64,000 bases of DNA from Geotrypetes seraphini (Eukaryota > Chordata > Amphibia > Gymnophiona > Dermophiidae). Under the pieces are notes generated by a model, which worked only from the letters and a program-made list of their open reading frames with translations, had not been told where the DNA came from and did no database searches. Shown here piece by piece: positions 34,601 to 43,600 of this stretch. A program made the translations under genes and the position numbers. The stretch spans positions 6,386,001 to 6,450,000 of the forward strand of contig NC_047096.1 in the NCBI RefSeq assembly GCF_902459505.1, written 5' to 3'. Positions within the stretch are counted from its first letter, which is position 1. Every line of letters starts with the position of its first letter.

Positions 34601-37600
34601 TATAACTTTCTCTGATCTACTCGTGATTCCTTTCTTTATCATGCCTAACATTCTATTTGCTTTCTTTGCCGCCGCGCATTGTGCCGACGGTCCTATCTAT
34701 CAGTACACCCAGGTCCTTTTCTTGTTCGCTGTTACCCAGAGTTGCACCTGACATTCTATATACTCATGTTCCTTGTTTTTTCTGCCTAAATTCATTACTT
34801 TGCACTTTTTCACATTAAACTTCATCTGCCATTTCTCTAACTGACACAAGTCACTCTGGAGTTCCTTGCTATCCTTCTGCGATCTGATTGTCCGGCATAG
34901 CTTCTTCCAGGTCATTGATGAAAATATTAAATAAGATGGGCCCAAGTACCGAGCCCTGAGGTACACCGCTAGTCACCTTCACCCTACTTAGGGAAAATAA
35001 CACGGCCCGGCCCCCCACTAAACGAACAAGCCCAGGGTTCAACTCACCGTGCCACCATCCTTAATAACAATCTTCTTGGCCAGCATGACACTGCGATTTG
35101 CCCGTTTCTTTTTCTTTCCCCGAGTCATTCTACTTTCATTGGTTCAATGTAGCCCAGTAAAGACCAGACAAATGTCACAGCAAGAACTGTAAACCGGAGA
35201 AAGCCCCCTCTCCCCCCTCTGCTTTCCATCCGCTCATTCAGGGCCGGCAACCATCATCAATTTGGAAGATCCCAGGTGGGGCGCGCAGGCGCACGTCACA
35301 TTCACATGGCGCGATTCACTGACTGGCTGTCACTAGCTCGATTGAGCTCCGGAACCGCCTCCCCCCACTTGCGGTTGCGTGCTGCCGGAAAGTCGCAGCA
35401 CACACTGGAAACGGGCAGGCTTGAAACGTAAGAAAAGCACGAAACAGTCGCACTCTCCTTCTGCCTCCTTCTGCCCCATGCACTGCAACCGGGTAAAAGG
35501 TAAAATGAAGGGAGAAGGGCTATTGCTGGACAGGGGGAGCAGGGAAGAGGGGTGCTGCTGGATAGGGGGGAGATAAAAGGAAGGGAGAAGGGCTACTGCT
35601 GGACGGGGGGGGGAGGGAGATAAAAGGAAGGTAGAAGGGCTACTGCTGGACAGGGGGAGCTGGGAAGAGGTGCTGCTAGACAGGGGGGGTGATAAAAGGA
35701 AGGTAGAAGGGCTACTGCTGGGCAGGGGGAGCAGGCAAGTGGTGGTGGTGGAAGCTGAGGAAAGAGATAAGACAGAAAGAAAGACAGACACACACATCTT
35801 TTCTAGCACCCGTTAATCTAACGGGCTTAAAGACTGGTTGGAATATAATGGTTATCTTAGCACGTGCTAAATCACTTAGAGAAACCCCAGAAAAACTCAC
35901 GCTTTCTTTGTCTTCCCACCAGCTAATGGCTACAAATACAAAAAATTCCATGAGTGCCTACTCTCTTTTCAAGCTGCTACTTGTGACAGTGATTTCAGGC
36001 ACTTGTTTTCCATGTCTCATTCATATCTTCACTTTAGAAGGCAACTAAAAACTTGTCTTTTTAATAAGTTTATAGGTAATTAACTTCTTTCCTATCTGTT
36101 TATTCTTTTATATTTTTATTCCTTGTGGAATATGAAGACGGAAACGAACCTTTTTCCATGGTTGTATGCATTGTACACATGAACTAATTTTTCATCATGT
36201 TTTGAAACACAAAATCCAGCTAAGAAAACATCTTGGCTTTTTCTTAAAGCTTGTTTGTCTAAAAATGTGGACTGGATTGGGCAGACACGGCCTAAAACCT
36301 CACCTAGTTTGCTGTGGTTCTCTTTTCAGACATCTCGAGGAATTGATGCAGAGAAAGTGAATTTGGTCATCAACCTGGACGTGCCTCAGGATTGGGAGAC
36401 CTACCTGCATCGGATTGGCAGGGCCGGGCGTTTCGGTAATGCTCTTTCGCTTTAAGGAAAAGCTAAGCTGAGCAGATCTGATCTAGGAGTGAATGAGGAA
36501 GATCAGGCCTTCCAGTATACAGAGCACCTGGTACACATCCATTAGTCACCATATTTTTGAATCTTTTTGATGGTCTGGACATTTTCAGAAATGGATTTTC
36601 ACATAATAGTACAGAGTCTTGTAATTTCTAAATTGGATTTTCGTAACGCACTGTTTCTGGGATTGACTAAAGCTAAAGTAAATGCTTTACAAGTAATACA
36701 GAATACAGCTGCCAGAATGATTAGGGAGGGAGGGGTCTCTCGTTTTGAACACATTTCACCAGTGTTGAAACTACTGCACTGGTTGCCTGTCAAGTTTCAC
36801 ATAGAATATAAAATTCTGACACTTATACATCAGGTAGTGTATGGGAAGGCACCATGGTATTTAGTAAAAGTACTGAGAAAGTATCTACCATCTCCATCTC
36901 TGCTCGGTCTCTACCATCTCCATCTCTGCTCGGTCTCTACCATCTCCATCTCTGCTCGGTCTCTACCATCTCCATCTCTGCTCGATCTCTACCATCTCCA
37001 TCTCTGCTCGGTCTCTACCATCTCCATCTCTGCTCGATCTCTACCATCTCCATCTCTACATCTCGATCTCTACCATCTCCATCTCTACCATCTCGATCTC
37101 TACCATCTCGATCTCTACCATCTCCATCTCTGCTCGATCTCTACCATCTCCATCTCTACCATCTCCATCTCTACCATCTCCATCTCTACCATCTCCATCT
37201 CTACCATCTCCATCTCTACCATCTCCATCTCTACCATCTCCATCTCTGCTCGATCTCTACCATCTCCATCTCTGCTCGATCTCTACCATCTCCATCTCTG
37301 CTCGATTTCATTCAGAATTTGCTAAGAAGCTAGCACATGAAGATGTACAGGGAGTACGCTACAAACAAACATGGATGACAGCAATCTCTGTGGCTGGTCC
37401 ACAGTTGTTTTATTTAATTAATTTTAAAAATGTATATTCCACATATCCTGCAATTCTATGCGGTGTACAATAGAACATCTAAATAAAAAGACACAAATTA
37501 CAACCTTTTCATGCAACACATATTTTAAAAACAACAGAACATCATAATACAATAGACAGATTACAATATGACAAACATACAACAAACAACCACAAAACAT

Positions 37601-40600
37601 CTCATTGCTTGTATTAGACTGAAACTTGACTGCTGGCTCGTTGCTCACTGCTACAGGTTGAAAAACATGCAGAAATAGACAAGTTTTCAACTGTTTTCTA
37701 AACTCTACCGATGAAGCTTGTCTCAGATCCATAGACAGCCTGTTCCAACAAATAGGACCCTAAACAGAAAAGATCACTTCCCAGCAACTCAGAAGTTTAA
37801 CTACGTACAGGGAAGGCACATCAAGACAAAGCTTATCTTTTCAACATAAACTCCGTGAGGACACACAAAAGTGCACCAACATTCAAAAGTTTCAAAATTA
37901 AGCACAGTGTTTTCAATTCGATGCGAGCATCGATTGGCAGCCAGTGCAGGTTTTTTCAAAACAGGCGTAATGTGCTTATGGAATGCATTAATGGGTACTT
38001 TGAGGTGCTGTTAGGATTTCAAAGTTTTAAAGAAACTTTTAAAAACACAATTATTTGTCAGGGCATGTTTGGAGATCTGTTATAGTCTTGTCTGTGGGTT
38101 TTTTTTGATCTGGGTTTGTAGATTGTGATAGTTGGGATCAGTGTTCCCTCTAAGCGGGCGGGTGTTGTGAGCAAACTTTTTTCACTGTGAGCTAAAAATA
38201 TCGGGCGCCAGCAAGTTATGAGCCAAATAAATATGTTGCTTTCTACCACAGAACTTCCTTACGTTTGTATGGAATCTATCCCCTTTCAACTTTAGAGAGT
38301 GCCTTCTCGTTCTCCCTGCCTTAGCTACTAAGTCTATTCCCTTCAGTACCTTGAATGTTTCTATCATGTCCCCTCTCAATCTCCTCTGCTCAAGGGAGAA
38401 GAGGCCCAGTTTCTCTAATCTTTCGCTGTACGGCAACTCCTCCAGCCCCTTAACCATTTTAGTTGCTCTTCTCTGGATCCTTTCGAGTAGTACCGTGTCC
38501 TTCTTAAAGTACCAGTGCTGGACGCAGTACTCCAGGTGAGGGCGTACCATGGCCCGGTACAGCAGCATGATAACCTTCTCTGTCTCTTCAGTCCAGCATC
38601 TGCCCCTTCCATTCACTGTCTGTCTTTCCCTGCCATCTCTCCTCCTGCCCCCCCCCCACCCCCCAATTTGGTCTAGCATCCATCATCTTCCTTCTGTTCC
38701 CCTCATGGTCTGGCATCTCTATCCTTCCCTCCCCCCTGTGGTTTTTAGCATATCTCTCTTCTCATTTCCTCCACTCAGATCTGATCATTCTCTGCTCTCT
38801 CTTCCCTTTTCTTCTCTGGTCTTCCTTCTCTATTTTCTGCCTCCATCTAAATTAAATTCTTTCTTACTATTTAGTCCCGTTTCCCTCTTTTCACTGTGTC
38901 TACACACAGCTTGTCACCCCTTTCCCTCACCCCCTCCATTATCTTACTATTTTCTTCCCCCTTTATTTATCTCCTCCTTCCATCCAGTATGTGTTCTTTC
39001 CCCACTTCCATTCAGCATCTGCTCTCCCTTCTCAACTGACATCCATCTGCCTTCTGCTCTCTCTCCCTTCTTCTCACTTCCATCATCTGTCCCCTTCTCT
39101 CTCTCTCTCATCTCCTCCATTCCATCATCTGCCCCTTCTCTCTCTCTCTCTCTCCCCCCCCCCCCCAACTTCCATCATCTGCCCCCCTTCCCCTCACCTT
39201 TGTGGGTCACTTTCTTTCCCCTGAGGGTGGCTCATGTCACAGGGGAAGCTTTGGCCGAGCAGAACCGCTTGATTGACAGTGGAACTTACTTGATTGATGT
39301 CGATGCTGGGGCCCGTTGCCGTTTGAAGGAAAAAAAAAAAGGTGGAAAAAAGGAACCTGTAAAGGCGAGAGGAAGGGAAACCTCCAGGACAGCTGCTTTT
39401 TGCCCTCCTTCAGCGGCCCAAGAGTTCAGACCAGCAGCGGCAGCTGTGTATGCTTTTAACTTCGGCACAGAGCTGCCCCTAATCAATAGTTTAGCGCGGT
39501 TTCATGAGGCAGCCTCGGGGCCTTTGATAGCCGGCCCGCTTCGATGATGCGATGTGGGCCGGCCTAGCAAAGGCCCCGAGGCTGCCTTATGAAACCGCGC
39601 TAAACTATTGATTAGGGGCAGCTCTGTGCCGAAGTTAAAAGCATACACAGCTGCCGCTGCTGGTCTGGAGGTGCGGAGACAAGGCAGGAGGCAAACGCGG
39701 TGGAAGGCAGGAGTCCCGGCGAAGGCAGGAGACCCGGCACAGCGACTGCAACAGGAAGTTGCAAGTCAGCTGACGCCGGCCTTTCGTTGCGGCGGGGACC
39801 GAATCCTTCGCGGACCGGCAAGATTTTGTTTGCGGACCGGCGGTTGAAGAACTGTGCTCTACACTGTGTGCGCTGTGACGAGAAACTTGTGCGCTGCGAG
39901 GTAATATTTTGTGCGCCAGAGCACCCCAGCGCAGCTTAGCGGGAACACTGGTTGGGATGCTATATTGTTGTATTGACATTATTTAGGTGATTGTTGTAAT
40001 TCGCTTAGGTTTTTAAGTGGAATATACATTTTAAAAATAAATAAATTGCTCTTAGTGTATAGCAATAACTAAATATTTGAAGGTGTACAGGGGGTGATTT
40101 TATCTACACAAGTTGCAAAAATGCCTTATGAAGATTAAAGGAACACACTTAACCCCTGTTGCGGTTAGGTTACTGCCTCTACTGTGGTACCTGCACTAAA
40201 TAATGGGAAAAGAAATGTTGTTACAATAACCACTGCTTGCCCTGAATCGGTAGCATAGAATCTTGCGATTCTTTGGGATTCTGAATGGAATGTTGCTACT
40301 CTTTGGGGTTGTAGAATCTTGCGATTCGTTGGGATTCTGTATGGAATGTTGCTACTCTTTGGGGTTGTAGAATCTTGTTATTCGTTGGGATTCTGTATGG
40401 AATGTTGCTACTCTTTGGGGTTGTAGAATCTTGCGATTCGTTGGGATTCTGAATGGAATGTTGCTACTCTTTGGGGTTGTAGAATCTTGCGATTCGTTGG
40501 GATTCTGAATGGAATGTTGCTACTCTTTGGGGTTGTAGAATCTTGTTATTCGTTGGGATTCTGTATGGAATGTTGCTACTCTTTGGGGTTGTAGAATCTT

Positions 40601-43600
40601 GTTATTCGTTGGGATTCTGTATGGAATGTTGCTACTCTTTGGGTTTTGGCCAGTTACTAGTGACCTAGATTGGCCACCGTGAAAACGGGCTACTGGGCTT
40701 GATGGATCTTTGGACTGACCCAGTAAGACTATTCTTATGTTCTGCGAACTGTATTATCCAGTCATACTTGGATAACCAGAAGTCAGCAAGTTAAAGTGAC
40801 TTCCGTAGGATAAGAGCTTACATATCGGCAATTCTCTTTGCTTGTGATTCTCTGTTCTAATTGCCACCTCCCAAATCACTTTATTTACACACTCTTCTCT
40901 TTCTCCCTCCTATTCCAGGTACCTATGGCTTAGCTGTGACTTACTGTTGCCGTGGGGAAGAAGAAACTCAAATGTTGCAGATAGCTCAGAAATGCAAGCT
41001 GCAGCTGCAACCTTTACCAGGTACAATTTGGGCTTAATTTCTGGGGGAACGGCATGGAACACAGCTGTACCACTTCTTTTCAGACTCGAGAGTTACTGGG
41101 GTGTTCTGCTCCACCTCCATCCTTCCCACCAGCTTCCGGGAAAGAGGGTGAGACTGGAGCAGAGTAGAGAACAATCACTCTACTCCCGTATCTCCTATTG
41201 CTCCTGCTTCCAATCCACCCACTGACCCCTCCCCCCAAGCTCCATAGTTCACTTCCTTTCTGATTACAAATTACGTCCATTTTGGGGATCCCCAAGGATA
41301 CAGCTGACTCTGACCCCTGACCCCAGTCACAGATGCTGATGTTCAGTATCAATATTTAGGAGTGCTCTAACTCGGTGGTTCTTAAACCTGTCCTGGGGAC
41401 CTCCAGCCAGTTGGGTTTTCAAGATATCCCTAATGAATATGCATGAGGCCAATTTGCATGCCTGTCACCTTGATTATATGCAAATCTGCCTCATGCATAT
41501 TTGTTAGAAGTAAACCTAACCACTACTGTTCGGGACTTCCAGTTTAATTAATAGCTTACTCATAATACTACTACACACTAATTAAGCTATTTTTTCTTTT
41601 TCTCAATTTTCATAAATATTTTAAATAATTTTTAAACAAACCTTTTGTTTATCAATCAATACGTAAACATATTATTTCCTTTTTATATCATTATTATACC
41701 ATATACAATAAATTACTTTCCCCTAAACCAGGGGTAGAGAACTCTGGTCCTCGAGAGCCGTATTCCAGTCGGGTTTTCAAGATTTCCCCAATGAATATGC
41801 ATGCACATAGATCTCATGCATATTCATTGGGGAAATCCTGAAAACCCGACTGGAATACGGCTCTCGAGGACCGGAGTTCCCTACCCCTGCCCTAAACCTT
41901 GCTACCCAACATACAACCTCATTCTCTCATCATGCACCCCTCCCCTCCCCACACACATTACATTAAACATATTACACCATAAAATAAAAGAACTTAATTA
42001 AGTTGATCAAAAATAATCCTGACGAGGGGTCTTAGCTGAATCCAAACTCTCGGTTCAGTGCTCAAGTTCAGGGCAACAAATTGCCTGTCATCAGTTCCTT
42101 TTCTTTAACTTGCTCAAGTCCCCTCCTCCGCTGGTCGTTTCTAAGTGCGTTATTCAGAGCAGAACAATCAACAGCCCAACATGGAGCATATTTGTTAGAG
42201 ATATCTTGTAAACCCGACTGGCTGGGAGTCCCCCAAGACAGGTTTAAGAATTACTGCTCTAACATACAGTCGCTGTCTCTGAAATACAAACAATCTGAGT
42301 TAATTTAAAATCTAATTAATATGTGTGCATCCTGTTTTAATTAGTCCATTATTGCTTTGTGTTGTCACAGACTTTTTATTTGCTTTTTAATAAAGACACT
42401 GTCATATCCAATTATCTGTCTTTCAAAGGATTTCCACTCTCCTCGACATGCTTGAAAGTCGAATGTTTTAAAAATGATCCCTATAAAACAATTCCATCAG
42501 CTTCAGAAGTTGGAGAGCGGAAACCCTGCCTGTGAACGTAGATGTCTTTAAGATCCCAGACTACACCACTCCCATGGTCCCTTGAAATCTTTGTGAGATA
42601 TGGATCTGCACATAGAAATGGTAGATTCCTGCAATCACCGTTAGCATGTGTATTGTGGTACAGTTGTGTAAATGCTGGTTGTTTTCTGAAACTGACACTG
42701 GGGTGTCTAATTGCAATTTTGGAGGGCCATAAACCAGCCTGGGTATCGTAGTATACATCGTATTTGCCTACAGCAGAGGCACTGCAGATGAATATCTAAT
42801 GAATATTTATTAGGGATAGTCTGAAACCCTGGTTTGCTGCCCTCTGGGATTGTAGCTTTATCCAACGGTACAAGAGGTCCCACAGTCAGATGTGAAGAAT
42901 GGGAGATTGAGGATCTCAGAAACCTGCTTGGAAATAGTCTTGGCTTAAGGTTCAATTACCTGACTGGTTCCAAATTTCACTATTGATCCTCTAAACCAGG
43001 GGTGTCCAATGTCGGTCCTCGAGGGCCGCAATCCAGTCGGGTTTTCAGGATTTCCCTAATGAATATGCATGAGATCTATTAGCATACAATGAAAGCAGTG
43101 CATGCAAATAGACCTCATGTATATTCATGGGGGAAATCCTGAAAATCCGACTGGACTGCGGCCCTCGAGGACCGACATTGGACACCCCTGCTCTAAACCT
43201 TCCCCTCTCTTGTGTTCAAAATTTCTTTATTAATGTTCTTTAAAATAAGTATTCCACCCAGCAGAGACCCAATCACTTATCTTAGAAAGATGCAGGAATC
43301 CATAGCCCAACGGGACCTGTTTCGCCAACTTTAAAGGCTTTCTCAAGGGTTCACTGGTGGCGCTGCATGTCTTTTAAACAAGCGTCACTTCTGATTAAGG
43401 CTGGGTGCTCACAGGCCTGATAACCTGGGCGTAGGTATCCCAAAGAGTTTGAGGTGGCCTAAGAGGCTCCAGCCTGGGAAGGGATATTTAGTGGCACGTA
43501 GTCAAGCAGTTTGCTTAATATCCACAGTCTAGTTAGCGCCAAGATGGTCTGTGGGCAGAGTTGGAGTGGACCCAGAAGATATGCGGGTTCCGACCATATT

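Larger units (their letters stand above)
33877..35837 (+). mobile_element. Non-autonomous Helitron, split by CR1
   Basis: The 5' end resembles Helitron 1 (ATATAATAAAACCCTTACCC). The 3' end is TAGCACCCGTTAATCTAACG, completing a hairpin, then CTTAAAGACTGG followed by T. It is inserted in a palindromic MITE whose halves remain at 33850-33876 and 35840-35880. No transposase genes are seen. Confidence 0.75.
33373..36329 (+). other. DDX20: DDX20 intron 8
   Basis: 33373-33845 is MITE-like debris. A Helitron with a nested CR1 and then a LINE tail occupy most of the rest. The acceptor is TTCTCTTTTCAG at 36318-36329. Confidence 0.9.
38139..39950. mobile_element. hAT-C element with large internal insertions
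   Basis: Ends CAGTGTTCCCTCTAAGCGGG and CTTAGCGGGAACACTG. Exact 8-bp duplication GTTGGGAT at 38131-38138 and 39951-39958. Terminal parts match the 206-bp copy at 10387-10592. The interior holds a CR1 piece, a pyrimidine-rich tract (38580-39210) and a long palindrome. Confidence 0.85.
36567..40048 (+). mobile_element. L2-like LINE 3' end, split by LINE and hAT insertions
   Basis: First piece, 36567-37396, encodes [20 protein letters not shown] and ends AGPQL. Second piece, from 37979, resumes WNALMGTLR; the LINE tail GGTTTTTAAGTGGAATATAC to AAATAAATAAAT lies at 39959-40048. An antisense LINE and a hAT-C element separate the pieces. Confidence 0.8.
36436..40918 (+). other. DDX20: DDX20 intron 9
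   Basis: A multi-layered insertion stack (36567-40048) plus a CR1 tail array. The acceptor TATTCCAG is preceded by a long pyrimidine tract. Confidence 0.9.
41373..42256. mobile_element. hAT-A type MITE split by a nested insertion
   Basis: Ends CGGTGGTTCTTAAACCTGTC and GACAGGTTTAAGAATTACTG. 8-bp duplication CTCTAACT (41365-41372) and CTCTAACA (42257-42264). It is interrupted at 41509-42185. Confidence 0.8.

Noticed and set aside
36567-37325. A 252-codon plus-strand open frame with STISI/YHLHL repeats
   Set aside because: The first third is LINE reverse transcriptase; the rest is a minisatellite whose unit lengths are multiples of three.
38549-39547. A 332-codon plus-strand open frame
   Set aside because: It is a pyrimidine-rich Ser/Pro/Leu translation of low-complexity repeat DNA inside a hAT element.
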